This document shows, piece by piece, positions 20,544-32,636 of a stretch of 64,000 bases of DNA. A program made the translations under genes and the position numbers. This DNA is from Voacanga thouarsii (taxonomy: Eukaryota > Streptophyta > Magnoliopsida > Gentianales > Apocynaceae), in NCBI GenBank assembly GCA_026120185.1, contig JANUWF010002422.1:124001-188000 (forward strand), written 5' to 3'. How positions within the stretch are numbered: position 1 is the stretch's first letter; each line of letters starts with the position of its first letter. Under the pieces are notes generated by a model, which saw nothing but the letters and a program-made list of their open reading frames with translations, was not told the DNA's origin and did not search any database.

Positions 20544-21780
20544 AAAATTACGGATATTAAGCGAATTAGTTCTTTTTTTTGTATTCATAAAATCTTGTTG
20601 GAAGAAGGAGCCAAACCCGTAGTGCAACCCCAACGTAGGTTGAACCCAAACATGAATGATGTGGTAAAAAGTGAGGTGATTAAACTCTTAGATTTTAGTA
20701 TCATTTACCCTATTTCTGATAGTATTTGGGTTAGTCCAACATAAGTGGTACTAAAGAAGGGAGGAATAACTGTGAGCCCTAATGAAAAAAATTAGTTGAT
20801 CCCAATGAGATTAGTAACGGGTTGGAGGGTGTGCATTAACTATAGGAAATTGAATGAAGCAACTAGGAAAGACCATTTTCCTCTCCCTTTCATTGACCAA
20901 ATATTAGAAAGGTTAGCCAGACATGAGTGTTATTGCTTTTTGGATGATTTTTTTCGAATACTTTCAAATTCTTATAGCACCAAAGGATCAAGAGAAGACT
21001 ACCTTTACATGCCCTTTTAATACTTTTGCATATCGATGTATGCCTTTCGGTCTTTGCAATGGCCCCGAAACATTCCAACGATGTATGATGGCTATTTTTG
21101 AAGGGTTTGTGAGAGATATCATGGAGGTATTTATGGATGATTTCTCTATTTTTGGTGATTCTTTTGATTTGTGTTTGACCAATTTAGAAAAGGTCCTTCA
21201 ACGGTGTGAACAGACCAACCTCATGCTTAATTGGGAAAAATGCCACTTCATAGTGTAAGAATGCATAGCATTGAGACGTAAGATTTCAAGAAAAGGTATT
21301 GAGGTTGATAGGGCCAAAATTGAGGCAATTGAGGAACTCCCTCCTCCGACTTCCGTGAAGGTAATTTGAAGCTTTTTTGGGCATGTAGGTTTTTATAGGA
21401 GGTTTGTGTTGAATTTCTCCATAACTTCTAAATCCCTTACTTCTTTGCTTGAAAAAGACACTATTTTTTATTTTGATGAAAAATGTCTCAACGCTTTCAA
21501 TGTGGTTAAAACAAAACTAATTAATTCTCCTATTTTAATTGCACCGGATTAGTTTCTTCCTTTTGAACTAATGTTTGATGCAAGTGACTATGCAGTAGGC
21601 GCAGTGCTTGGACAAAGGAGGAATAAGCACTTTCAGCCAATTTACTATGCAAGCAAAACTCTTAGGGCGGCACAAGAGAACTGCATCACAATAGAGAAAG
21701 AGTTGCTTGCAATAGTATTTTTTTTAAAAATAAATTTCATTTTTATCTTATTTTTTCCAAAGTCATTGTGTATACGAATC
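20544..21780 (+). pseudogene. pol: gypsy-A reverse transcriptase and RNase H
   Basis: RT landmarks are CINYRKLNEATRKDHFPLPF (20832-20891; the family has CIDYRKLN, so the first palm Asp region is altered to Asn), TTFTCPFNTFAYRCMPFGLC (about 20998-21057) and the catalytic EVFMDDFSIFGDS (about 21125-21163) with FMDD intact. RNase H follows with LMFDASDYAVGAVLGQ (about 21568-21615) and YYASKTLRAAQ ... IEKELLAIVF. Stops occur at about 20542, 20744, 20795, 21258 and 21552, and there is a frameshift near 20950. Confidence 0.9.
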
Positions 21781-21849
21781 ATTCTACCCTTAAGTATCTA
21801 CTAAACAAGCATGATTTCAAACTAAGATTGATAAGATGAATTTTATTAT

Positions 21850-23270
21850 TGTAGGAATTTGACTTGCAGATTAGGGATAAAAAAAGAGCGAAAAATTTAG
21901 CTGCGGATCACTTGTCTAGTTTGGAGAATCCTAACCTTGAGTCATTGGCTGAGGGAGACATCAATAATACCTTCTTGGATGAACAACTTTTACTTCTTGA
22001 TGGTGAGATTTCTCAACTACCTTGGTATGCAGATTTTGCTAATTACTTGGTTGCAGGAATTCTTCTGGATGACTTCAATGCCCAACAAAAGAAGAAATTC
22101 CTCTCTGAGGTAAAGTATTACTTTTGGGAAGATCCGTACTTGTTCCAGTGTTGTGTAGATTAAATCATTCAAAAGTGTGTGGATTTCGTAGAAAGCATCA
22201 ATATCTTGAAATATTATCATAAAGGACCCGTGAGAGGCCACTATCAGGCTAACAACATCGCAAGAAAGGTACTCGAGTCCAATTTTTATTGGTCTACACT
22301 CTTCAAGGATGCTCATAGGTTTGTTCAAAGTTGTGATAGGTGTCAACGTATAGGTAATATCTCTAAATTGAATGAGATGCCATTATAAATTTTTTAAACT
22401 TGTGAAATTTTTTATTGTTAGGGGATTGATTTCATAGGTCTGTTTTCAAGTTCTTTGGGCAACAAATACATCTTGGTGGCAGTTGAGTATGTATCAAAGT
22501 AGGTTGAGATGCAAGCCTTACCTACTAATGATGCACAGATTGTTATAAAATTTCTAAAAAAAAACTTTTCACCCAATTTGGAGTACCTAAGGTGTTCATT
22601 AGTGATAAGGGAACCCACTTTTGTAATACCCAACTAGATAAAGTTCTCAAATATTTAAGGGTTACTTATAAGGTTGCTATTCCCTATCATCTGCAAACTA
22701 GTGGCCAAGTTGAGGTGGTCAATAGCGAATTAAAAAGAATCTTGAAAAAAGTGGTCAATCATACACGAAAGGATTAGAGTTTGAAGTTAGATAATACTCT
22801 TTGGGCTTATAGGACTGCTTTTAAAACTCTTTTTGGTACAGCCTCCTATCGCTTAGTGTATGGGAAATCATATAATCTACCGGTAGAAGTTGAATATAGG
22901 GTTCATTGGGCAATCAAACTTGTCAATTTTGACCTTCATCTTGTAAGAAAATGAAGAATGCTTCAAGTGAATGAGTCGGATAAGTGGCGCAATGATGCCC
23001 ACCTTAATTTGAGGATTTACAAAAATAAGATGAAACGGTGGCATGATAGGCATATTTATTCTCTCTATGAGTTTAAAAAAGGATATAAGGTGTTAGTCAT
23101 TAATTCTAGGCTTCGATTTTTTCCAAGTTAAAATCTCGATGGTCGGGGCCGTATGAGATACATCAAGTTTGTCCATTTGGAGTTATTGAGGTTTCTCACC
23201 TAACTAAGGGAATCGTTAAGTCAATGGAAGTCAATTAAAACTATATTTGGAGGAAGAATTAGGCACTTTG
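21850..23270 (+). pseudogene. pol: gypsy-A integrase, decayed
   Basis: Starts after RNase H with DKKRAKNLAADHLSSLENP (21879 onward). The zinc-binding domain is recognisable (YYHKGPVRGHYQANNIA ... SCDRCQRIGNIS, 22210-22365). The core is spread over frames: GIDFIGLFSSS near 22425, SDKGTHFCN at 22600-22627, and PYHLQTSGQVEVVNSELKRI at 22684-22743, the last holding the catalytic Glu position (VEVVNSELK). The C-terminal GPF/Y-like region (about 23130) is also frame-broken. Many stops are present. Confidence 0.85.
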
Positions 23271-23564
23271 GAGTATCTTGACGTTATCTTTAATGAGCTA
23301 TGATCCACCTTGGCTTCTTTGTCTTTCGAGTGCTTTATCTCTTCTTTTCTTTTATTTTCTTGTCTATTTCTTTTTCTAGATTTATGTTTTCTTTCTTTTG
23401 TTTTTTTTCTTTTCGTAGGTATGCTTGTAATGATCCTTCCTTGAGATGGATTAAAACCTGGTGGCACGACAATGCCATGGAAGTATTTTCGTCGCTTTAT
23501 TCTTTTCTTGATTCATCCTGGTCTTCTTGGCTGTCCTTTTATTTTATCTTTGGTCATTGAAGAC
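23271..23564 (+). other. gypsy-A start of 3' non-coding region
   Basis: T-rich sequence after integrase, including an AATGCCATGGAAGTATTTTC block at about 23470. The same block follows the gag deletion junction in gypsy-B near 10920. The frames at 23231-23560 are not supported as genes. Confidence 0.6.
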
Positions 23565-24952
23565 TGATAGGGGCTAAATTAGTCATAATTTTTCTAGTTA
23601 TTTGAGGTTCTTTTGCGATACATTTTATTCAATAACTAGTCATATTCCTTTATATTTGAGATTTTACCCTTGGAAAGGTATTTTGTTCATTATTTTAGAT
23701 TTTTGGGGTAAAACGAAGCAAAAACATCGCAAAACAGAATAGAGGCAGCGCTGGCCAGGACAAAGGAACCGGCGTCAGAACATAACAGAATAGAGTGGAA
23801 TCGGCACTGGCTCTGAGAGCCAAGGTGGCACCGGCTGTGCCCTGAAGTTAAGGCGGTGCTTTGATTTTTCTACGCGGTTTTTGGTAATCTATGGAGTTTT
23901 AGTATTTTCCAACTTCTACTAGACCAAGAACATTGTACCAACGAGTTTTGGCACTTCCCAAGCCTATAAATAGATGGAAAATAGAAGGGAAAATGAGAGA
24001 ATTCATTAATCATCACAGAAAAACACTCAAATCAAAGGAGGAATTCTTCAATTCAATGAGGGTTGTGCAAGAAGGTCTTCAAAGGAAGAAGGAAGAGGCT
24101 TGTCTATGAGTGCTTTCATTTACTTTGTTTTCTTTTTCTTGAACAATGATATGTTAATTGTTTTATTGTAATTTGACGTTATTTTAGGTATTCATGATAT
24201 TTAGAGTACTTGATTTTTTGATTAGTTGATTGTTTTTCTTGATATTTAATTACTTGAGCTTATTACGAAATTAATTGGCTGGTTCTTCCCATTAATTTGC
24301 TGAGACCAAAGGGGTTGATGGTGGTTTCATTTGATTAATTTCATATTTGTTGTCTATTAACTCGCCGAGACCAAGGGGGTAATTGATGAGAACTAGGTAA
24401 TTAAAGGTTAATTGATGTTTGCCGAGACCAAGGATTCATTAGTTAATTTCATGTTTTAAATTCGCCGAGACCAAGGAATTTAATTAAGGATTATGTTTAA
24501 TGCATCTTTTGGATGAATTAGTTGAGACGAGACCAAGTGATTCTAATTTATCTAGAAGATAGTGATTTCATGGATTGAAAAAGAAGTGAATCTATCTTAA
24601 TCCTCCATGATGTCAAGAGAATAATTAGTTATGATAGCGGTTAAGTTATTTAAGATCATGTTTGTTTAAACAATGGATTGAGTTACATACTTTTTCATCC
24701 TTGACATGTATATATTTTATTTTATTTCCTTTTTTATTTGTTTTTGACTTTATTGAGTCAGTTAAACAATAAAAGAAAGGTGATTAGTGTATACTTATTC
24801 CTGGTAGATCGACACTCATTTGAACCCGATGCTCAGTTAATGATGAGTACGCTTGCTCATATACGTAATTTGGGTTTAATGTTTTAATGTAAACTTGATT
24901 GGGAATGTGCTTAATTTTTATATGATTTTTATACCCAAATCCATACGCATCA
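23565..24952 (+). repeat. Solo gypsy LTR, TSD AAGAC
   Basis: 1388 bp, TGATAGGGGCTAAATTAG...ATACGCATCA, with perfect flanking AAGAC at 23560-23564 and 24953-24957. It is the same family as 12515-14066. A TATA box TATAAATAG lies at 23965-23973. The downstream half has five spaced copies of a GAGACCAAGG-like word (about 24299, 24362, 24421, 24462, 24522). There is no internal region, so it is the product of LTR-LTR recombination. Confidence 0.94.
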
Positions 24953-25030
24953 AAGACAATGTATAGTTTAAGTATGGGGGGAAGAATAAAGGTTGAAGAA
25001 GTGTTTTTCCATATTATTTGGTGAATATAT

Positions 25031-26379
25031 TGTTAGTGTTGTGCCCTAAAGGCAATCACTTGTACATTGTATATGACACATTTTATTTTAATAAAAGGCA
25101 TTATTTATCTTATAGTTTCTTTTGTTTACTTTTAAGTAATATAACTATTCGATAAAGTCCCTAGTACAACACTGTGTTAAGGAAATCATGATAGAGATCT
25201 TGATATGAGATTCATACTACACTGGATGGTGTTAGTACTTAAATAATCCCTAGTTATAGTATTAATGAGACAGGACATCATTAATGCGTTAAGACTAGTA
25301 TGTGTTAGACTTCCTGATTTGATCAGGCGGTGGTTCTCATATTTATGAGAATTGAGATACTCAAAGTTAACATATGGATGCTTGTTAATGGAACAAGTTT
25401 ATTGGATGACCTAACTTCGAGATAATCACATGGATAACTATTTAGTGCCAGTGATATAATCTCAATATAGCAAACGTGTAAGTATCCTTAGACTTGAGAT
25501 CTCCAAGGTACTTTATTTGCTGAGCATTGTACTTTGATTCCAATCTCCGGAGCTTGATCGAGGGCCGCCTATAGGATGGATATTGAGTATATTGTGAGGT
25601 AAACGAAAGTAGTTGAAAGGGTCAATAAAGGATTCACCATTCCTAATAGTAGGGGCGAATATCTTATGGCCACTTGTAAGAATTACTACTTAAGAAGTTC
25701 TTGGCTAAGGCGATTGTGTATTGGAAATAGTTCCAATTGATGCACATCTAGAATAGTGGGTTTCTGGTACAATAATTATTATATTTGGGCCAAAGTTAAT
25801 TCTGGAAGGAGTTGTCACTAATTTCGTACTCCAAATCGAATGAGATATTGTACGGTGAAAGGAGTTAATTGCACTGAAGTTTGTTATTGAAGGGTTCATG
25901 TCAAGCCACTTGACTTCTTGGACTTTTGGGTGGTCATGATGTGTTGCTAGATACCGTTCATGATATGGGAATATGGGTTCATTAATTGATGAATTAATAA
26001 ACCAATCTTGATTAGAATTAATAGGATTAATTCTAATTAATTATGGATTATTAATCTCAAAGACGTTTGGATTAATTCATGTTCGCTACCAATTGACTGG
26101 GAAACCTAATAGGTCACACACAATAGAGGATTATATACTCAAGATGTTATTTGATAACATAATGGGGTTGATTGAGAGAAAGAAAAGTTGTTGTGAATAA
26201 ATTATAATTAGTTATAATTTGTGGTCCAAATTGTAATTGTGAGAACTTGATGTTTCCAATTACAATTAGGGTATTCTAATTGTTTTAGAATTCCAGATTT
26301 TCAGTGAATTTTTTGATTTTATGATGATATAACCGAAAAACCCTAAAGTGGAATTCACATGAAAATTGCAGCCACCTAA

Positions 26380-26450
<71 letters not shown>

Positions 26451-26786
26451 TGTTCTTGTGAAGAACCCTAGCCGCCATCTTTTTCTGCTAGGATAGGAAA
26501 TCTTGGTGCTTGAGTATTCCTCTGTGTGGATTACTGTTAGAGATAATCACACACTGTGATTTTAGTGGTTAGACGTTCAACTCACATGGAGGTTGATCAA
26601 GAGGATTGTTGGATCGCGCCTCGACTTGAAGAATAAATTTTTGTTCTTCGGACGATCAAAAAAGATAAAAAGCTATTACCTTTGTTATCTTTATGTCTCA
26701 TTTTCCATACATAGGCGGGTCCTGGGATGGTATCTCGTTTTATTTTTCGCTGCGCTGTATGGGATATGAGCCTAAGATACCCAACA
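25031..26786 (+). repeat. Solo copia-type LTR, TSD TATAT
   Basis: 1756 bp, TGTTAGTGTTGTGCCC...ATACCCAACA, with TATAT at 25026-25030 and 26787-26791. A second copy lies at 30899-32631. The family is distinct from copia-1/2/3. No primer site or polypurine tract borders it, so it is solo. Assignment to copia rests on LTR style only. A (TC)n array of about 32 units occupies 26384-26447 and generates the Arg/Glu-repeat frame seen on the opposite strand at 26266-26478, which is not a gene. Confidence 0.92.
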
Positions 26787-27832
26787 TATATTTTATGTTT
26801 GTGAAACTTTTTTTTTGAAAATTTAAGTGGTTTCATTGTTAAACAAGGTTGTAATTCTTTTTCTTACTTGGATATGAGTTTTGTCAGTCATTAGGTGGGT
26901 TTTGATGAACTTGATTTTATTAGATAAGATATTTGTCAAGATTTGAAATTTTTGATTAATCATGTTTATGTATTAGTTTTTGAATGTTATTTGACTTATC
27001 TAGCTGAAATATAGAAGATATGATGAATATGTGAAGAGTTTATTAGCTAACTTTTGTATTATGCGTTTTAAATTTTGCTAACTTTGAGTTATGATGAAAA
27101 GAAAAATGTGAGTTGTAAAACGATCTTTAAGAGGAAAGATTGAGGAGAATGCTGAAAATTTTGATTTGAGTTGAAGAGAAAAATAATGAGTGAAAACAAC
27201 ACTATTGTTGGTGTGAATTGAGAAAAATGCTCTTATGGATGATCGTTGAAGACCTTTAGCTGAAAAGGGGGTCAATATAGGGAGAAGTAGCAAATGTATT
27301 CGGTGCACTCTCTTGAGACTATCCCGAAGACAAAAAGGTAAGCAAGAGAATAGAAAAAAATTGATGAAAAATTATGAGTGATGACTATAAAGGGGGCTAA
27401 TATGGTGTGTGAAGAGAAATTCATACACTTGAGGCTATTAATTCCCTAAATCATTGAAAAACTTTGAGAAAGAAAATTGGAGTGCTTTCCTTGCATCATA
27501 ACTTGAGTGTGCAATTTTTAGATTTATAATGCTTGAGTTGGTAGATGGCTTGACTTATGTGATTCATGTTATCTATATTTTTACTTGAAGAGTGAAATAA
27601 TTTTTTTTAGACTAAGCTATACACTTGATTAATTTGACTTCAAGAGTTTTTTTGATGTCTTGTCCAATGTTTCAAAGTGTGAAATTGTCTTCAAAGGATA
27701 TAAGTGACAAGAATTGTATTTAAAGTTTGAAAGGAAGACATGATCTTTGCAATGATGAAGAAACTTTTGAATGAGAAAAAACTTGTATTTTTCTTGGAAT
27801 AAAGTGTTTTGCTTGAGGACAAGCAAATATTC
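26787..27832 (+). other. gypsy-A 3' non-coding region
   Basis: Continues the region started at 24958. It matches gypsy-B 9794-10820 in reverse orientation (e.g. the GTGTGCAATTTTTAGATT and ATGCTTGAGTTGGTAGAT blocks). It contains paired purine/pyrimidine-rich direct repeats (AGAGGAAAG..., GGGGGCTAATATGG near 27392 and GGGGTCAATATAGG near 27268). No envelope-like gene seen. Confidence 0.65.
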
Positions 27833-27847
27833 AAGTGTGGGGGTATG
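27833..27847 (+). other. Polypurine tract (gypsy-A)
   Basis: AAGTGTGGGGGTATG immediately before the 3' LTR. Confidence 0.9.
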
Positions 27848-29375
27848 TGATAGGGGTTAAAATCAATATTCTTTTTCTAGTAATTTGAGGGTGTTTTAAG
27901 ATACATTTGTTGTAATAATTAGCCATTTTCCTTCCTATTTGACATTTTTCTTGTAAAATGTGTTTTTTTATAGCAAATATGTGTAGATTTAAGTTAAAAT
28001 CAAGCAGAAAGTGCACAGAACCAGAACGTACTTGGTGCCAGGCCCAGCCTGTGGAGTAGGTGTCGAGTCCATTCTGCTCCAGTAGCAGAGTTTGAGCAAT
28101 CTTCAGGGGAAATTCCAGAACAGACCTGGCGTCAGGTCTAGTAAGTGTACCTGGCGCCGGGTCCATTCTGTGTACCAATGAAAGATGACAAAAAACAGAG
28201 TAAAAACAGAGGAAGAACAATGTACACTTGGCGCCCGGTTGGTCGAAGGTACCCAGCGCTAAGTATGGTTTGGAGGTGGAAATTCTACATGCGGAATTAG
28301 GGCTTATCTAAAGATTTTGGTATTTTCCTATTCCTACTCGACCACGACTTCCTCAGCCACGAAAGTGGCATCTAAGAGGCCTATAAAAATACAAAAGAAC
28401 ACAAAGGTTTGATATATACAACTGAGAGAGGTGAATTAAATGGTAGAAATTCAGATTCTCTCATTGAAGGAGGTGTTCACCCAAGTCAAGGAAGATTGTT
28501 CAAAAGGAGTCTTGAAAGAAGAAGAAAGAGGATTGTCTATAAGTGCCTTCTCTTTGTCTTCTTTTTCTTTAGTAATGATATATTCAATGTTTTCATTGTA
28601 ATTTAACATTATTTTGGGATTCATGATTTTGTGTTAATTTAGTTATTTGATAAATTCTTTGTCGTCTTTAGTATTTGATTACTTGATTTCATTGGTTATT
28701 GATGCTGGTTCTTCTAATTGACTTGAGACGATGATGTTAGGAGTTTCATTGCATTGATTTCGTATTTGTCTAATTTTAATGAACTTGAGCGACGAAGTTA
28801 AGATTATAGGACTAAGTGATCAAAGATTAGTTGATTTCGCCTAGAGCAAAGGTTTATTAGCTAATTTCATATTTATAAGGAATTGAGCCTAATGCATATT
28901 TTGGTTATGATTAGCTGAATTGGAAAATCTATTAATGTAATCAAAATATAAGATTCTATGAATTAGGACATGAAGTCAGATTTATCTAAGTAGAATCATG
29001 ACTTGTGAGACAATTGAATTTTACTTTATATTCCTTCATGATGCCGAGATAATAATTAGTTGAGAGAATTTCTAATTGATTCATTATAATATTTTTTAGG
29101 ATAATGGTTTAAATTACATAAACCTACATCCTTGATTGTATATTTTCTTTAGTTTTTTTTATTTTCTCATTTTATTTGGGTCAGTTAAATAATGAATGAA
29201 AAGTGATTAGTGTGTACTTGTTCATTTGAGGATTGATACTCGTTAATTCCCTATATTATGCTTACGATGAGTATACTCGCTCATAGGCGTATTTTGGGAT
29301 TAATATTTTAATTAAAACTTGATTAAGGGATGAATTTAAAATTGATGATTTTATGTACCCAAAATTTACGTATCA
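27848..29375 (+). repeat. gypsy-A 3' LTR (1528 bp)
   Basis: TGATAGGGGTTAAAATC...AATTTACGTATCA. It pairs with 17340-18873 and shares its GC-rich block (28020-28260), TATA (28382) and end. The two LTRs differ at many scattered sites, so the insertion is not recent. Confidence 0.95.
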
Positions 29376-29380
29376 GAAAA

Positions 29381-30898
29381 CATAAACCACATAAAAAAGA
29401 GCTAGCAAGGACAATATCATTGAATTATTTAGATCCGTGCACAAGTGCGAATAAACTAAAAATTCAAAAGATAATTCATTTGCAAAGACTTGCAAAGTAG
29501 CTCCTAGGTTTTTTCGTTGACTCGAGAAGGATAACTAAATCGTATATTCCACCTATAGATGCTCCTGTTGGGCTAGAAGTTCCAACAGGACAAAACAAAA
29601 TTCCCATAGTGGCTAAATAAAAAACATGCTAGAAACGTGGACGACCACTTCATTTAAAAGATAAAAATTCTCAAAAGAAAAAAGGAGCAATTGATTAGAA
29701 TGATCAAATTAAAGAATTAGAAAACAAGGACCAAATGGTAACTGATGAAAAGATCCAAATATCTGAAAATAGTTAATAGAATAATAGAATGTCCATCAAT
29801 TATCTGACTTCCGGTAGAAGTTGAAATCAGACGGAAATAACTGCTGATGATATTTTTGTATATAATATAGCACTTGATGTGTTAAAAGATAATGAGGATC
29901 TTAAACAATATCAGTTGAATAATGTCGTCATAGAAATGATTGGTCAAAATGAAAAGATGTGATTCAATCAGAGTTAAATCCCCTTGCAAAGTGTGAAATT
30001 TTTGGACATGTAGTTCAAACACCAGAAAATGAAAAACCAATTGGTTATAAATAGCCATTTGTGTGGATGCAAAATGAAAATAATGAAGTTATAAGGTATA
30101 AAGCACAACTTGTGGCATAAGGCTTTTTTCCAAATATCAAATATTGATTATGATGAGACATATTCACCCGTGGTAGATGAAATTACACTCCAATACCTTG
30201 TGAGTCTAATAGTACGTAAAAAGATTGACATGCGTCTAATGGATGTTATGACTGCTTATTTATATGGGAGCTTTGATAGTCATATTTATATGAAAATCCC
30301 AGAAGGATTTGGTATGCCTGAAGCATGTAATTCTGGTCCTCGTGGAAAATATTCTATTAAGTTACAAAACTCATTATATGGCTTAAAGCAGTCTGGACAC
30401 ATGTGGTATAATTGTCTTAGTGAATATTTATTAAGATCAAGATATAAAAATGATCCGATGTGTCCATGTGTATTTATTAAGAAAATTGGATAAAGTTTTC
30501 TTATACTTACTATATATGTTGATGATATCAATTTTATTAGAACTCTAGAATAGCTCCAAGAGGCAAGAGATAGATTAAAGCAAGAATTTGAAATTAAAGA
30601 TTTTTGAAGAACCAAATTTTGTCTTGGTCTACAAGTAGAACATCTAGAAGATGGTATTTTTATTCATCAATCAACATATATAGCTAAAGTTTTGAAGAGG
30701 TTTTACATAGACAAAGCACATTTATTAAGTATTCCAATATTCATCAGGTCATTAGATGTAAATAAAGACCTTTTTTTCGACCTTAAGAAGATGACGAAGA
30801 ACCTATTGGTCCTAAAGTACTATATCTCAGTGTAATTAGTGCACTTATGTACTTTGCTAATAACACACGACCTGATATAGAATTTTTTGTGAATTTAT
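29381..30898 (+). pseudogene. pol: copia-B integrase C-terminal end and reverse transcriptase
   Basis: Continues directly from 17339 across gypsy-A. First comes the integrase tail and linker (SLNYLDPCTSANKLKIQKII near 29420, RRITKSYIPPIDAPVGLEVP near 29530, KRGRPLHLKDKN near 29635). RT then follows with YDETYSPV and RLMDVMTAYLYGSF (about 30130-30275), SLYGLKQSGHMWY (about 30372-30411) and an intact catalytic TIYVDDINFI (about 30510-30540). Stops occur at 30491, 30551, 30605 and others. The frame ends in DIEFFVNL at 30898, where a solo LTR enters. Confidence 0.87.
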
Positions 30899-32197
30899 TG
30901 TTAGTGTTGTGCCCTAGAGGCAATCACTTGTACATTGTATATGACACATTTTTTTTTTTTTTTAATAAAAGACATCATTTATCTTACAGTTTCTTTTGTT
31001 TACTTTAAGTAATATAACTGTTCGATAAAGTCCCTAGTACAACACCGTGTTAAGAAAATCATAATAGAGATCATGATATGAGATTCCTACTACACTGGAT
31101 GGCGTTAGTACTTAAATAGTCCCTAGTCGTAGTATTAATGAGACAGGACATTATTAATGCGTCAAGACTAGCATGTGTTAGACTTCCTGATTTGATCAGA
31201 CGGTGGTTCTCATATTCGTGAATATTGAGATACTCAAAGTTAACATATGGATGCTTGTTAATGGAACAAGTTTATAGGATGACCTAGCTTTGAGATAATT
31301 ACATGGATAACTATTTAGTGCTAATGATATAATCTTAATATAGCAAACGTGCAAGTATCCTTAGACTTGAGATCTCCAAGGTACTTGTTTGCTGAGCTTT
31401 GTACATTCATTTCAATCTCCAGAGCTCGATTGAGGGCCGCCTATGGGATGGATATTGGGTACATTGTGAGGTAAACGAAAGTAGTTGAGAGGATCAATAA
31501 AGGATTCACCACTCCTAATAGTAGGGACGAATATCTCACGGCCATTTGTAAGAATTACTACTCGAGAAGTTCTTGGCCAAGGCATATGTGTATTGGAAAT
31601 AGTTCCAATTGATACACATCTAGAGTAGTGGGTTCCTGGTACAAGTATTATTGTATTTGGGCCAAAATTAATTCTGGAGGGAGTTGGCACTAATTCCGTA
31701 CTCTAAACCGAATGAGATATTGTATCGTGAAAGGAGTTAATTGCACTGTAGTTTGTTATTGAAGGGTTTATGTCAAACCACTTGACTTCCTGGACTCTTG
31801 GATGGTCATGATATGTTGCTAGATACCGTTCATGATCTGGGAATATGTGTTTATTATGGATTATTAATCTCAAGGACGTTTGGATTAATTCATGTTTGTA
31901 CCAATTGATTGGGAAACCTAATAGGTCATACACAATAGAGAATTATATACTCAAGATGTTATTTGATAACATAATGGGGTTAATTGCGAGAAAGTGAAGT
32001 TGTTGTGGACAAAATATAAATAGTTATAATTTGTGGTCCAAGTTGTAATTATGAGAACTTGATGTTTCCAATTACAATTAGAAAATTCTAATTGTTTTAG
32101 AATTCCAGATTTTCAGTGGATTTTGGAACATATATTAGATATGCTCGAAACCCTAATTCAAGGGTGATTCACACGAAAATAGGAACCACAAAAACAA

Positions 32198-32228
<31 letters not shown>

Positions 32229-32245
32229 CTTCTTCTTCTTCTTCT

Positions 32246-32292
<47 letters not shown>

Positions 32293-32631
32293 GCTGAAAA
32301 CGAAAACAGCCCTAGCCGCCATCTTTTTCTACTAGCACAGGAAATCTTGGTGCTTGAGTATTCCTCTGTGTGGATTACTATTAGAGATAATCACACATTG
32401 TGATTATAGTGGTTAGACGTTCAACCCACGTGGAGTTTGCATAAGAGGATTGCTGGATCGCGCCTCGACTTGAAAAAGATCAATTTTGTTCTTCAGACGA
32501 TCACCCAAAGGTAAAAGTTGTTATCTTTATTATCATTATGTTTTGTTTTCCACACATAGACAGGTCTTGGGAGGGTATCTCGTTTTATTTTCTGCTGCGC
32601 TGTATAGGATATGAACTTGAGATATCCAACA
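30899..32631 (+). repeat. Solo copia-type LTR, TSD TTTAT
   Basis: 1733 bp, TGTTAGTGTTGTGCCC...GATATCCAACA, with TTTAT at 30894-30898 and 32632-32636. It is the second copy of the family at 25031-26786. A compound microsatellite, (TTC)n then (TC)n, lies at 32199-32286 at the same relative position as the (TC)n of the other copy, so length changes there are replication slippage. The Phe/Ser-repeat frame at 32116-32403 is a microsatellite artefact. Confidence 0.93.
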
Positions 32632-32636
32632 TTTAT

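Larger units (their letters stand above)
17340..29375 (+). mobile_element. gypsy-A: Athila-like LTR retrotransposon, TSD GAAAA
   Basis: LTRs 17340-18873 and 27848-29375, both TG...CA. The 5-bp TSD GAAAA is perfect (17335-17339 and 29376-29380). Primer site 18880-18897; gag C-terminal remnant, protease, RT, RNase H, integrase; polypurine tract 27833-27847. RT before integrase makes it Ty3/gypsy; the tRNA-Asp primer and RT wording place it with Athila. Two solo LTRs sit in its 3' region (23565-24952 and 25031-26786). Without them the interior is about 5.8 kb. The gag N-terminal half is missing and pol has many stops, so it is dead. Confidence 0.94.

Noticed and set aside
24299..24537. CRISPR-like array of spaced repeats
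   Set aside because: The words are short (about 12-15 bp), degenerate and unevenly spaced inside a plant solo LTR; no cas genes.
26266..26478. Arg/Glu-repeat protein on the minus strand
   Set aside because: Translation of a (TC)n microsatellite in a solo LTR.
26787..27832. Envelope-like gene in the 3' region of gypsy-A, as some Athila elements carry
   Set aside because: No long frame, signal peptide or transmembrane pattern; gypsy-B has the same region and it is also non-coding.
32116..32403. Phe/Ser-repeat protein
   Set aside because: Translation of (TTC)n(TC)n in a solo LTR.
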